From the NCBI GenBank assembly GCA_947488605.1, contig CANKZJ010000005.1, positions 62,001 through 126,000 on the forward strand: a stretch of 64,000 bases of DNA, in the 5' to 3' direction. The notes under the pieces were generated by a model, which was given only the letters and a program-made list of their open reading frames with translations, had not been told where the DNA came from and did not search any database. Position numbers and translations under genes: made by a program. This document shows positions 50,898-59,638 of this stretch, one piece after another. Origin of the DNA: an uncultured Paracoccaceae bacterium (GTDB lineage Bacteria; Pseudomonadota; Alphaproteobacteria; Rhodobacterales; Rhodobacteraceae). How positions within the stretch are numbered: the first letter of the stretch is position 1; the number at the start of each line of letters is the position of its first letter.

Positions 50898-51697
50898 CCT
50901 GCGCTGCAGCCGCGCAGATCAACGGCATAACCGTCATTTCCAAGAACCGTGATTCGTACGCCAGAGCGATCAAAGGCAAACGGTTCGCCGCTTGGATGCA
51001 CCAGTTCCACTGTGGCGCTCAGCGTATCACCGATGCGGCTAACATCGGCTTGCGACACCCATATCCGGGGATCGGCGGGTTCGACGACGACAAATTCTGA
51101 CGTGTTCTTTTGGGCGACATCAATGGCTGCCGTGAGACGCAAACCGTCGCTGATCGGTTCGATTTTGCAGATCACTTGGCCGACGTTTGCCTCTTGTTTT
51201 GTCAATGCATGGTCAGCAAATGCAGCTGTGATAGCGGCATCTGCTTGGCCCGTAGCGGGCAGCAAAGTGTCGAAAGAAAATGTCACCGGAATGCAGATTT
51301 CGTCGCAGACGCCGATAGTAAGTTCGCCAGAAACAGGGATGTCTCCGCTCACACCCGTTGCATCGACTGTCAGAGGGAAGACCACGCCGTCGTAATACCC
51401 AATGGAGCGGAGCCCGGCATCATCGAAGACATCAGGCACAGGCCAATGCGGTGTGATGCTCGCAATGTCGCTTGAGCCGGAGAAGCTGAATTGCGGTGGA
51501 ATACCTGCCTCACCGGGTGCGCGCCAATAGGTGATCCAGCCGGGTTCGAGCGTGATTTTGACCGCCGCTGTGTGTGTGCCATCGGCGTTGCGCCATCCAG
51601 ACAGCACTTCGAATTGCGCAAGATCACTATAATCTTGAGCGACCGCAAAGGTCGGAAGGGCCATCAGGGCGAGCGGGATCAGCAGGTTCTTGCGCAT
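50894..51697 (-). CDS. DsbD alpha-domain-like periplasmic protein
   Basis: The 267-residue exported protein has a signal peptide (cut after VA, about residue 20) and a single domain like the N-terminal part of DsbD/ScsB, with the paired cysteines C131 and C135 (GVCDEICIP). DsbD passes electrons to periplasmic thiol proteins, but here the membrane and thioredoxin-like domains are absent. A partner such as CcdA would be needed. A TlpA-type thioredoxin is encoded at 53067. The stop overlaps the RND pump stop by four bases. Confidence 0.85.
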   Translation of the reverse strand: MRKNLLIPLALMALPTFAVAQDYSDLAQFEVLSGWRNADGTHTAAVKITLEPGWITYWRAPGEAGIPPQFSFSGSSDIASITPHWPVPDVFDDAGLRSIGYYDGVVFPLTVDATGVSGDIPVSGELTIGVCDEICIPVTFSFDTLLPATGQADAAITAAFADHALTKQEANVGQVICKIEPISDGLRLTAAIDVAQKNTSEFVVVEPADPRIWVSQADVSRIGDTLSATVELVHPSGEPFAFDRSGVRITVLGNDGYAVDLRGCSAG

Positions 51698-51800
51698 ATC
51701 TCTTATTTATTCATCAAGGCTGCAATGGGAAGTCACGTTTGCGACAGGCTTTGCAACGTTGGTGCTTGCGTCCCATTCGCGGGTTTCCCATCTTGGGCAT

Positions 51801-52370
51801 ATGACTGTCTCAGATTCGAACCTTGTCGGGAAACTGTTGATCGCGATGCCCGATATGTCCGATCCCCGTTTTGCCAAGACTGTGGTCTACATGTGCGCCC
51901 ATTCCGAAGAGGGCGGCATGGGTTTGATTGTGAACAAGCCGCAGCCCGAGATAAAATTTGCCAAACTATTAGAACAAATGGAGATTCCCGTTACCGCAAG
52001 CGCCCGTGACGTGCGGGTGCATTACGGTGGTCCAGTGGAACAGCAGCGCGGGTTTGTGCTGCATTCGAATGACTATGCCTCTGACAATGGCACCCTTGAT
52101 GTGGACGATGATTTTCGGATGACGGCGACACTGCAGGTGCTCGAAGACATCGCCAAAGGTGAAGGGCCCGATGTTTCCATGATGGCGCTGGGCTATGCGG
52201 GCTGGGGTCCGGGGCAATTGGAATATGAGATTGGCCAGAATGGTTGGCTGACCAGCCCCCCGAGTGATGAGATTTTGTTTGGGCCGGACAATGATGGCAA
52301 GTGGGCGGCGGCGCTAAAGCTGCTGGGCGTTGATCCGTTGTTGCTGTCCGCAACGGCTGGGCGGGCTTAG
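51801..52370 (+). CDS. YqgE/AlgH family protein
   Basis: The 189-residue protein (ATG 51801, MTVSDSNLVGKLLIAMPDM) has the family motifs FAKTVVYMCAHSEEGGMGLIVNKP, HYGGPV and ALGYAGWGPGQLE. YqgE/AlgH proteins are widespread and of uncertain function, with proposed roles in gene regulation. The in-frame start at 51690 would overlap the divergent DsbD-like gene and is rejected. Confidence 0.92.
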   Translation: MTVSDSNLVGKLLIAMPDMSDPRFAKTVVYMCAHSEEGGMGLIVNKPQPEIKFAKLLEQMEIPVTASARDVRVHYGGPVEQQRGFVLHSNDYASDNGTLDVDDDFRMTATLQVLEDIAKGEGPDVSMMALGYAGWGPGQLEYEIGQNGWLTSPPSDEILFGPDNDGKWAAALKLLGVDPLLLSATAGRA

Positions 52371-52407
52371 TGCGCGCGAGGGGGGAATAACTGTTTAGAG
52401 CCCAAAC

Positions 52408-52911
52408 CTACTCTTCTTCCTCGGCGTCCCAAGCATTCTGCCAAAAGGAAACCTGATAATCCCACAACTCTTCGGGGTCTTCTGGAACGTAAAATTCAAC
52501 TGTGCATGGTCGGTCTGGAAACTGGGTTCGGAGCTTTGCATCCCACATTTCCTTTACGATGTTCCCCACGAAAAGCAGCTTGTCTGCGGACAGGCTCTCA
52601 ACATCATGCATGTGTAGATCGGCCAAATGCCAATGGTTGAGAACCCACTCAACCCCCTTTGGCGTAGAGCCTGCTTGGTTTTCAAAGCCTTCTATGTTTT
52701 CTGTTCCCTCTCCCTCAACAAGTATGTACTTGCCGACAGCCTCAAATCTTGGCCACAGAAGTGCGGCGTAACCGACTGCCAGCTTGTAGTTGCCTTCGCA
52801 CTCCGCCCAAGTTTCAAGCGGTACCCCGGCACCGTTATTCCACGCTCCAAGTTCGTCGGCCATGCTTTTCGGGGTCTGATGTGGCAAATCACTAGTCCTA
52901 ACTCTTTGCAT
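52408..52911 (-). CDS. Acidic soluble protein of unknown origin
   Basis: I do not recognise this 167-residue protein (ATG 52911, MQRVRTSDLPHQ). Alternative starts are TTG 52989, which adds a Val-Glu repeat, and ATG 52863. It is strongly acidic, especially at the C terminus (DAEEEE), rich in Trp, and has no membrane segment. Base composition in and around it is more AT-rich than its neighbours, and the start region lacks a good ribosome binding site. Together with the lack of operon links this suggests a recent arrival. An immunity-like or cargo role is only a guess. Confidence 0.6.
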   Translation of the reverse strand: MQRVRTSDLPHQTPKSMADELGAWNNGAGVPLETWAECEGNYKLAVGYAALLWPRFEAVGKYILVEGEGTENIEGFENQAGSTPKGVEWVLNHWHLADLHMHDVESLSADKLLFVGNIVKEMWDAKLRTQFPDRPCTVEFYVPEDPEELWDYQVSFWQNAWDAEEEE

Positions 52912-52934
52912 CAACGATAAGTCTATCAGACAAA

Positions 52935-52962
52935 AAACTTCAACTTCAACTTCAACTGCAGC
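52935..52962 (+). repeat. Short AACTTC hexamer tandem repeat
   Basis: About four tandem AACTTC hexamers upstream of the orphan gene would encode a Val-Glu repeat on the minus strand if translation began at TTG 52989. Such tracts can expand and contract. The gap to the tlpA-type gene (52990-53066) is AT-rich and holds no gene. Confidence 0.5.
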
Positions 52963-53066
52963 TTTGTCCGCTTTGTTACCGAACGGCAAGCATAGCGCTG
53001 AGCGATGAGATTAGTCTGTGCCTAAATATATTTTCTAGATCTCGCCAAAAGTCTCAACTAGTCGCC

Positions 53067-53627
53067 TTAACTCTCAGCCCCAATCAACGTTTGCATAATC
53101 GCCATAGCATTCTCGTTTGACCAATCGGCATCGCCTTGCATGCGGGCGATCTCGCGGCCTTCGGGATCAAGGATGACTGTCACAGGCAGGCCTAACACCC
53201 CCATTGCGCGCGCAAGGCTTTGGCGTGGATCAGTGTGGAGCGGAAGGTTATCTACCTCGATCTCCGCAAAGAAGCGCTGCATGCCGGGGAGTGGGTTGCG
53301 TCCGGTGGCGATAGTCACAACTTCCATTTGGTCGCCGCCCAAGGCGTCTTGCAAGGCTGACAGGTGTGGCATCTCGTGTCTGCACGGCGCGCACCATGTC
53401 GCCCAGAAGTTTAGGACGATGTGCTTACCTTGATAGTCAGCGAGCGTCATTTCCTGGCCGTCTTCGCTTGTGAATGCCACATCGGAACTGTCCATTGCCT
53501 CGCTATGGAAGATCAGTTTGCGCATGTCGCCTTCCCGCATTGCTTCTGCTGCGGCCACATCGGTGTGGCCAGTATTTGCAAGACCCACAAGGGCCGTATA
53601 AAGCAGGGCTGAGAGTAACTTTCGCAC
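53067..53627 (-). CDS. TlpA family thioredoxin-like protein
   Basis: The 186-residue periplasmic protein has an N-terminal signal (about 1-28) and the redox motif W-C79-A-P-C82 in [17 protein letters not shown]. The cis-proline lies in [10 protein letters not shown]. TlpA-type proteins reduce cysteines in periplasmic apoproteins such as cytochrome c or oxidase subunits. It is divergent from argH with only 14 bases between start codons, so the promoters must reach into each other's coding regions. Confidence 0.92.
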   Translation of the reverse strand: MRKLLSALLYTALVGLANTGHTDVAAAEAMREGDMRKLIFHSEAMDSSDVAFTSEDGQEMTLADYQGKHIVLNFWATWCAPCRHEMPHLSALQDALGGDQMEVVTIATGRNPLPGMQRFFAEIEVDNLPLHTDPRQSLARAMGVLGLPVTVILDPEGREIARMQGDADWSNENAMAIMQTLIGAES

Positions 53628-53641
53628 GGGCGACTTCCTTT

Positions 53642-55030
53642 ATGACCAAATCTGCAAACACAATGTGGGGCGGGCGTTTTGCCGCCGGACCAGACGCGAT
53701 TATGGAGGCGATTAATGCCTCAATCGGGTATGACCGCCGTCTTGCACCACAGGACATCGCAGGTTCACGCGCCCATGCCGCCATGTTGGCCGCCACAGGC
53801 ATCATTACGGATAACGATGCAAGCGCCATCCGGGAAGGCCTGCTCACCGTATTGTCAGAGATTGAAACGGGCGTTTTTCCATTTTCGACCGCTTTGGAAG
53901 ATATTCACATGAATGTCGAAGCCCGTTTACGCGATTTGATCGGTGAACCTGCAGGTCGTTTGCATACCGCGCGGTCCCGCAACGATCAGGTGGCTGTCGA
54001 TTTCCGGCTTTGGGTCCGTGATCAATGCGATCAGGCGGATGAGGCATTGGCCGCATTGCAGTCTGCGCTACTGGGCCAAGCTGAGGCAGGCGCCGATTGG
54101 GTGATGCCTGGGTTTACACATTTGCAGACAGCGCAACCTGTGACGTGGGGTCATCATATGTTGGCCTATGTTGAAATGTTTGCACGCGACCGGTCCCGGT
54201 TTGCGGATGCCCGTCGCCGGATGAACACATCACCCTTGGGCGCTGCGGCGCTTGCAGGTACGTCTTTCCCGATTGATCGCCAAATGACGGCAGACGCGCT
54301 AGGCTTCGATCGCCCGATGTCCAATTCACTGGATGCAGTCGCGGATCGTGACTTTGCATTGGAGTTTCTGGCCTCTGCCAGCATTTGTGCGATGCACCTC
54401 AGCCGTTTGGCCGAAGAGCTGGTGATCTGGTCCTCGGCCCAGTTCCGGTTTGTAAAGATGTCGGATAAGTGGTCGACGGGTTCATCCATCATGCCGCAAA
54501 AGCGTAACCCTGATGCAGCGGAATTGATTCGCGCCAAGATTGGTCGAATATTCGGAGCCAATGTCGCGTTGATGACGGTGATGAAAGGGCTTCCGCTGAC
54601 CTATTCCAAGGACATGCAGGAAGATAAGGAACAAACCTTTGATGCCGCCGATAACCTGATGCTGGCCTTGGCTGCGATGACCGGGATGGCCGCTGACATG
54701 ACCGCCGAGCGTGAGAACCTGAAAGCGGCGGCCTCTGGCGGGTTTTCGACCGCGACCGATTTGGCCGATTGGCTGGTGCGCGAACTTGGGCTACCTTTCA
54801 GGGAGGCGCATCATGTGACGGGATCATTGGTGGCGATGGCGGAAGGCAAGAATTGTGATCTACCTGACCTGACGCTGGCCGATATGCAAACCGTTCACGG
54901 TGGCATCCGTGCGGATGTGTTTGATGTGCTTGGGGTGGAAAATTCAGTAGCGTCCCGCACTAGTTTTGGTGGGACGGCACCGTCGCAAGTCCGCGCTCAA
55001 GTGGCGCATTGGAAAGAGGTTCTGAAATGA
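53642..55030 (+). CDS. argH: Argininosuccinate lyase
   Basis: ArgH cleaves argininosuccinate to arginine and fumarate. The 462-residue protein starts at ATG 53642 ([13 protein letters not shown]). It has the fumarase-family signature [12 protein letters not shown] and the catalytic region [14 protein letters not shown]. The long in-frame extension to 53474 is antisense to the tlpA-type gene and is rejected. Its last bases overlap a small lipoprotein gene (ATGA). Confidence 0.96.
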   Translation: MTKSANTMWGGRFAAGPDAIMEAINASIGYDRRLAPQDIAGSRAHAAMLAATGIITDNDASAIREGLLTVLSEIETGVFPFSTALEDIHMNVEARLRDLIGEPAGRLHTARSRNDQVAVDFRLWVRDQCDQADEALAALQSALLGQAEAGADWVMPGFTHLQTAQPVTWGHHMLAYVEMFARDRSRFADARRRMNTSPLGAAALAGTSFPIDRQMTADALGFDRPMSNSLDAVADRDFALEFLASASICAMHLSRLAEELVIWSSAQFRFVKMSDKWSTGSSIMPQKRNPDAAELIRAKIGRIFGANVALMTVMKGLPLTYSKDMQEDKEQTFDAADNLMLALAAMTGMAADMTAERENLKAAASGGFSTATDLADWLVRELGLPFREAHHVTGSLVAMAEGKNCDLPDLTLADMQTVHGGIRADVFDVLGVENSVASRTSFGGTAPSQVRAQVAHWKEVLK

Positions 55031-55200
55031 AGCGAATTGCATTGATTTTGGCCGTGGCAGCATTGGCCTCATGTGGCGCAGATGGCGCACCGTTTACACC
55101 TTCGGCCAATGTCGGTCTGAGTGTGGGGTCCAACGGTGTTAGCACAGGTGCCAGTGTTGGCGCGTCCAACGGGACGGTGTCCTTCGGGGTCGGTTTGTGA
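55027..55200 (+). CDS. Small lipoprotein downstream of argH
   Basis: The 57-residue product has a lipoprotein signal (AALASC, C16) and a Gly/Ser/Val-rich mature part with a [14 protein letters not shown] repeat-like pattern. It starts in a four-base overlap with argH, which is why I use ATG 55027. From memory, a small lipoprotein often follows argH in proteobacteria, with unknown function. Confidence 0.8.
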   Translation: MKRIALILAVAALASCGADGAPFTPSANVGLSVGSNGVSTGASVGASNGTVSFGVGL

Positions 55201-55535
55201 TGCGTAATGTCTTCTTGCTTCTTGCCGTTTGGGGCACGATCCACCCGATGTATTATTTCATCTCGTGGTTTCAGGCCGAAGGCTGGGACATCATGGCGAT
55301 GGTCGACGCTTGGCATGTGAATGCCGCGACCAGTGGTTTGGTTTGGGATCTTACGATTGCCGCGGTCACCCTGACGATCTGGATTTTGGTCGAGGCCATC
55401 AAGAACCGCAACTGGCTCAGCCTTATTGCGATCCCGGCTACTTTTTGTATTGGCGTCAGCTGTGGCTTGCCGCTTTATCTCTACCTACGCAGCCGTGTCA
55501 TGTATATTCCGCAAGTCGGTACGGTGCGCGTCTAA
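55200..55535 (+). CDS. DUF2834 membrane protein
   Basis: The 111-residue protein has three hydrophobic segments and matches DUF2834 as I recall it (GTIHPMYYFISWF, WDLTIAAVTLTIWILVEA, GLPLYLYLRSR). ATG 55200 overlaps the lipoprotein stop (TGATG); a GTG at 55197 is an alternative. It lies in a run argH-lipoprotein-DUF2834-lysA, which suggests a shared transcript with amino-acid biosynthesis genes. Function unknown. Confidence 0.8.
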   Translation: MRNVFLLLAVWGTIHPMYYFISWFQAEGWDIMAMVDAWHVNAATSGLVWDLTIAAVTLTIWILVEAIKNRNWLSLIAIPATFCIGVSCGLPLYLYLRSRVMYIPQVGTVRV

Positions 55536-55580
55536 GGTCTGCAAATCAGGGTTGGTCTTTGCCTGTGATCTGATATGTCC

Positions 55581-55611
55581 AAGTCTGGTTTCAGACAAGG
55601 ATCGCAGACTT
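55581..55611 (+). promoter_or_regulatory. Alternative hairpins over the lysA ribosome binding site and start
   Basis: AAGTCTG at 55581-55587 can pair with CAGAC at 55592-55596 (5 bp, loop of four, leaving the AAGG at 55597-55600 free). It can also pair with CAGACTT at 55605-55611 (7 bp, enclosing AAGG and covering the TTG start). The two are mutually exclusive. The base pairing is seen; a regulatory role is inference. Confidence 0.4.
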
Positions 55612-56878
55612 GGATCATTTTCTCTATCGTGACGGCGCGCTTTACGCCGAGGATGTGCCGGTGGCCGAAATTGCCGCGCAGGTTGGTACGCCTTTCTATG
55701 TCTATTCAACGGCGACTTTGAAACGTCACTTTACGCTATTTGACGAGGCTTTGGGCTGGACCGATCATCTGGTTTGTTTCGCGATGAAATCGCTATCCAA
55801 TCAGGCTGTCATCAAGCTTTTGGGTGATTCCGGTGCTGGCATGGATGTGGTGTCGGGCGGTGAGTATATGCGCGCCAAGGCGGCTGGTGTGCCCGGCGAC
55901 CGGATTGTGTTTTCAGGTGTAGGTAAAACCGCCGATGAAATGCGCCTCGCGATTGAAGGTGGTATCCGCCAGTTCAATGTTGAAAGTGAACCCGAAATGG
56001 TTGTCTTGGACCGTGTCGCGCAGTCGCTTGATGCTGTCGTGCCGATCACGATCCGTGTGAACCCCGATGTCGATGCCAAGACCCACGCAAAGATCGCGAC
56101 GGGAAAGTCCGAGAACAAATTTGGTATTCCGATCAGCCGCGCGCGCGAGGTTTACGCGATGGCAGCGGCGATGCCGGGTCTGAAAGTTATTGGGATTGAC
56201 GTTCATATCGGGTCGCAGTTGACCGAGTTGGCACCTTTTGAGGCGGCTTATAACAAAGTGGCCGAACTGACAGAGCAACTGCGCGCTGACGGTCATGAGA
56301 TCAAGCGGCTCGACTTGGGCGGCGGATTGGGTATCCCTTATGCGCGATCGAACGAGGCCCCACCGTTGCCCACGGATTATGGCGCTTTGATCCAGCGCAC
56401 CGTTGGTCATCTTGGCTGCGAGATTGAAATTGAGCCTGGGCGTTTGATTTCGGGCAATGCCGGTCTGATGGTCTCCAAAGTTATCTATGTGAAATCCGGT
56501 GAGGACCGCGAGTTTTTGATCATTGATGGTGCGATGAACGATCTCATCCGGCCTGCCATGTACGAGGCTTGGCACGACATTGTACCCGTGGTTGAACCCG
56601 TACCCGGTGCCGAGCCAGCAAAGTACGACATTGTCGGACCGGTTTGCGAAAGTGGGGATACTTTTGCAAAGGGCCGTGAAATGCCCAAAGTAGCCGCAGA
56701 TGACCTTGTCGCGTTCCGCTCAGCGGGTGCATATGGCGCGGTTATGGCGTCAGAATACAATTCACGCCCTATGATCCCAGAAGTGCTTGTTGATGGCGAT
56801 CAATTTGCAGTTATCCGCGCACGCCCTACCTATGAAGAAATGATTGCGCGCGATACGATCCCAGAGTGGTTAGAGTAA
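55610..56878 (+). CDS. lysA: Diaminopimelate decarboxylase
   Basis: LysA makes L-lysine from meso-diaminopimelate. The 422-residue PLP enzyme begins MDHFLYRDGALYAEDVP from a TTG codon at 55610 with AAGGA upstream; no ATG fits. The PLP-binding lysine is in FAMKSLSN, the glycine-rich phosphate loop in GGGLGIPY, and the cross-subunit cysteine in VCESGDTFA. Length and motifs are standard. Confidence 0.95.
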   Translation: MDHFLYRDGALYAEDVPVAEIAAQVGTPFYVYSTATLKRHFTLFDEALGWTDHLVCFAMKSLSNQAVIKLLGDSGAGMDVVSGGEYMRAKAAGVPGDRIVFSGVGKTADEMRLAIEGGIRQFNVESEPEMVVLDRVAQSLDAVVPITIRVNPDVDAKTHAKIATGKSENKFGIPISRAREVYAMAAAMPGLKVIGIDVHIGSQLTELAPFEAAYNKVAELTEQLRADGHEIKRLDLGGGLGIPYARSNEAPPLPTDYGALIQRTVGHLGCEIEIEPGRLISGNAGLMVSKVIYVKSGEDREFLIIDGAMNDLIRPAMYEAWHDIVPVVEPVPGAEPAKYDIVGPVCESGDTFAKGREMPKVAADDLVAFRSAGAYGAVMASEYNSRPMIPEVLVDGDQFAVIRARPTYEEMIARDTIPEWLE

Positions 56879-56948
56879 ACATACCCCGACCACCCGGCCC
56901 ACTATCGCGCAACAAGGGAGAGGCCCGCTGAAACCTCAGCACGACCAA

Positions 56949-59591
56949 ATGAGCCATTTGCGCTTCCCGGTGACGGCCACCCGCGTGGGTATGGTCGCCG
57001 AACAGGTTGTGCGCGCCTTTTGGCCATTTTGGACGGTAATTTTTGCGGTCCTTGCACCGCTGATGATGGGTTGGCACGACCTGCTATCGCTTGAGGCGTT
57101 TTGGGCTGCGGCTGTTGTTTCCATTCTCGCATTCTTTGCGGCGCTTGTTTGGGGTATCCGCAAATTCCAGATGCCCACAGTGTCCGAGGCTGTGGCCCGC
57201 GTTGATGCGTCATTACCGGGCCGCCCGATCGCAGCGGTCGCTGACAGTCAAGCAATCGGTGCAGGTGATGCGGCGTCAGAGGCAGTCTGGAAAGCGCATA
57301 TGGCGCGCATGGAAGAGCGCACCAAGCAGGCGCGTCCGGTCGAACCTGATTTGCGTATTTCTGACCGCGACCCTTACGGGCTTCGGTTCGTTGCTTTGCT
57401 GTTCTTTGTCGCAGCCTTGATGTTTGGATCCCTCTTCCGCGTCACGTCAGTCGGCGAGATCGTATCAGGTGGCGCGCAAACGCTGGCAACTGGACCCGTT
57501 TGGGAGGGTTGGGTTGAACCACCAGCATATACGGGCAAACCCTCAATTTACCTCAATGATGTGCCCGCTGGCAGTCTTCGCGTACCCGAGGGCAGTCAGA
57601 TTACTTTACGCCTTTATGGCGAAGTTGGCGCGCTGACCGTTGCGGAAACCGTTTCCGGTCGCGTCGAAGACCTCGGCTCTGCCTCGGAGGCGCAACAGCA
57701 GTTTGATGTGACCCAATCGGGGACGCTGACAATTGGCGGTGAAACCGAAACCACGTGGGATATCACCGCTATCGAAGACGCCGCACCTACAATTGATCTG
57801 ACGGGGCCAATCGAATCCGATGCGATGGGCGAGTTGTCGCAACCCTTCAGCGCTTTTGACGATTACGGGGTAGAGTTTGGTACAGCCACGATCACTCTCG
57901 ATCTGGCGGCTGTTGAACGGGTGCATGGTTTGACCATTGATCCTGACCCAATTGATCCGCTGGTGTTGGACTTACCGATGCCGTTCACCGGGGATCGATC
58001 TGATTTCGAAGAATTCCTGATTGATAACCTGAGTGAACACCCGCTGGCAAACCTTCCAGTCACCTTGCAGTTGGAAGTCACCGATGCGGCGGAACAAGTT
58101 GGCGCGTCACCAGCAGAACCGATGATTTTGCCGGGGCGGCGATTTTTTCAACCATTTGCTAAGGCGGTGATTGAACAGCGCCGTGATCTGATGTGGTCAA
58201 AGGCGAATGCGCGCCGCGTGAACCAAATTTTGCGCGCTGTTTCAAACCGTCCCGAAGGGCTTTTTTCCAACGAGACCACCTATCTGCGCCTAAGCACGAT
58301 TATTCGGCGCATGGATAATATGGCCGCGTTGGGTATGACCGATGAAGGGCAGGCCGAGATCGTCGAGGCATTATGGGACCTTGCGATCCAGCTTGAGGAT
58401 GGCCGCCTTGCCGATGCTCGCGAACGTTTACGCCGCGCACAAGAGCGTCTGGCCGAAGCGATGCGAGATGGTGCGTCTGACGAGGAAATCGCAGAGCTGA
58501 TGCAAGAGCTGCGCGAAGCGACAGATGATTATCTGCGCATGCTGGCAGAAGAGGCTGAACCTTCAGATGGCACTGATCAGGCTGATAGCGGTCAGCAAGG
58601 CGAAGCGATGGGCATGGATGAGCTGCAAGCGCTGATGGACCGTATCGAAGAGTTGATGCAAGAAGGTCGCATGGCCGAGGCGCAGGCGTTGATGGAGCAG
58701 CTTAACCAGATGATGGAGAACCTGCGCGTCACGCAAGGTGAAGGTGGCGACGGGCCCCAGACCGAGGGCGAGCAATCCATGCAGGACCTCGCCGATACAT
58801 TGCGCGAACAAGAAGAACTTTCAGACGATAGTTTCAGCGACTTGCAGGAACAATTCAGCCCCGGCCAGCAAGGCGAGCAACAGCAGCCCGGTCAAGGTGA
58901 ACCCGGTCAGCAAGGCCAAGGTCAACAGGGCGAGCAAGGCCAGGGCGAGCAAGGCCAGCAGGGTCAACAAGGCCAAAGTGGGCAGAACAACCCCGGGCAA
59001 GGTGGCCGGCAAGGCCAAGGTCAAGGTGTTGGCGATGATGCACAAGATGGGTTGCAGCGCGGCAATGGTGCGGGTGGCGAAGGCGATCAGCGTAGTCTCG
59101 CGCAGCGTCAGCAAGCTTTGCGTGAAGAATTGCAGCGCCAGCGCGATGGGCTGCCCAACCTTGGCGGCGAATCTGGTGAAACAGCGCGTCGGTCTTTGGA
59201 ACGGGCAGAAGGTGCGATGGAAGGTGCCGAAGACGCTTTGCGTGATGGTGATCTGGCCGAAGCAATTGACCGGCAAGCCGAGGCAATGGATGCACTGCGC
59301 AACGGGATGCGCGAATTAGGGCAGGCTTTGGCCGAAAATCAAAACGCAGAACCCGGGCAGGGTTCCGAGCAGGGCGAAGCATCTGGCAGACCCGTGCCCG
59401 GTCAGCGTGACCCATTGGGCCGCGAGATGGGCAACACCGGGCAGCTTGGCACAGATCAGCAACTGCTGGGTGGTGAAGATATCAACCGGCGTGCAGAAGA
59501 GCTGCTTGATGAAATTCGCCGTAGATCTGCGCAGCAGAACCGCCCAGAAATTGAGCGGGATTATCTGCGCAGGCTTCTAGATCAATTCTAG
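56949..59591 (+). CDS. TIGR02302 family protein, large membrane protein with Gln/Gly-rich domain
   Basis: The 880-residue protein has an N-terminal membrane pair (about residues 22-62) and another segment near 145-165. A periplasmic beta-rich region (about 180-400) and a helical Glu/Met-rich coiled region (about 450-620) follow. A low-complexity Gln/Gly tract lies at about 630-705 and a C-terminal helical part after it. It matches TIGR02302, an alphaproteobacterial family of unknown function. It follows lysA by 70 bases. The start is the first ATG of the hydrophobic N terminus; its ribosome binding site is weak. Confidence 0.88.
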   Translation: MSHLRFPVTATRVGMVAEQVVRAFWPFWTVIFAVLAPLMMGWHDLLSLEAFWAAAVVSILAFFAALVWGIRKFQMPTVSEAVARVDASLPGRPIAAVADSQAIGAGDAASEAVWKAHMARMEERTKQARPVEPDLRISDRDPYGLRFVALLFFVAALMFGSLFRVTSVGEIVSGGAQTLATGPVWEGWVEPPAYTGKPSIYLNDVPAGSLRVPEGSQITLRLYGEVGALTVAETVSGRVEDLGSASEAQQQFDVTQSGTLTIGGETETTWDITAIEDAAPTIDLTGPIESDAMGELSQPFSAFDDYGVEFGTATITLDLAAVERVHGLTIDPDPIDPLVLDLPMPFTGDRSDFEEFLIDNLSEHPLANLPVTLQLEVTDAAEQVGASPAEPMILPGRRFFQPFAKAVIEQRRDLMWSKANARRVNQILRAVSNRPEGLFSNETTYLRLSTIIRRMDNMAALGMTDEGQAEIVEALWDLAIQLEDGRLADARERLRRAQERLAEAMRDGASDEEIAELMQELREATDDYLRMLAEEAEPSDGTDQADSGQQGEAMGMDELQALMDRIEELMQEGRMAEAQALMEQLNQMMENLRVTQGEGGDGPQTEGEQSMQDLADTLREQEELSDDSFSDLQEQFSPGQQGEQQQPGQGEPGQQGQGQQGEQGQGEQGQQGQQGQSGQNNPGQGGRQGQGQGVGDDAQDGLQRGNGAGGEGDQRSLAQRQQALREELQRQRDGLPNLGGESGETARRSLERAEGAMEGAEDALRDGDLAEAIDRQAEAMDALRNGMRELGQALAENQNAEPGQGSEQGEASGRPVPGQRDPLGREMGNTGQLGTDQQLLGGEDINRRAEELLDEIRRRSAQQNRPEIERDYLRRLLDQF
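58850..59035 (+). repeat. Degenerate CAAGGCCAG-type repeat tract (Gln/Gly-rich)
   Basis: Repeats of three to nine bases built on CAAGGC and CAGGGT encode Gln-Gly-Gln and Gln-Gly-Glu motifs in the TIGR02302 protein. The tract is likely to vary in length between strains by slippage. Confidence 0.75.
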
Positions 59592-59638
59592 CAACCGCGC
59601 GCTAAGCACGTCCATCACTGTTCGTCAGGGTTGAAGCG

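Noticed and set aside
52408..53066. Toxin-antitoxin or phage defence unit
   Set aside because: A single orphan gene with no partner, no nuclease or toxin motif and no mobile-element ends was found.
58821..59415. Leu/Ala-rich minus-strand frames over the Gln/Gly tract
   Set aside because: They arise from reading the Gln/Gly repeat DNA on the other strand; the TIGR02302 gene explains the region.
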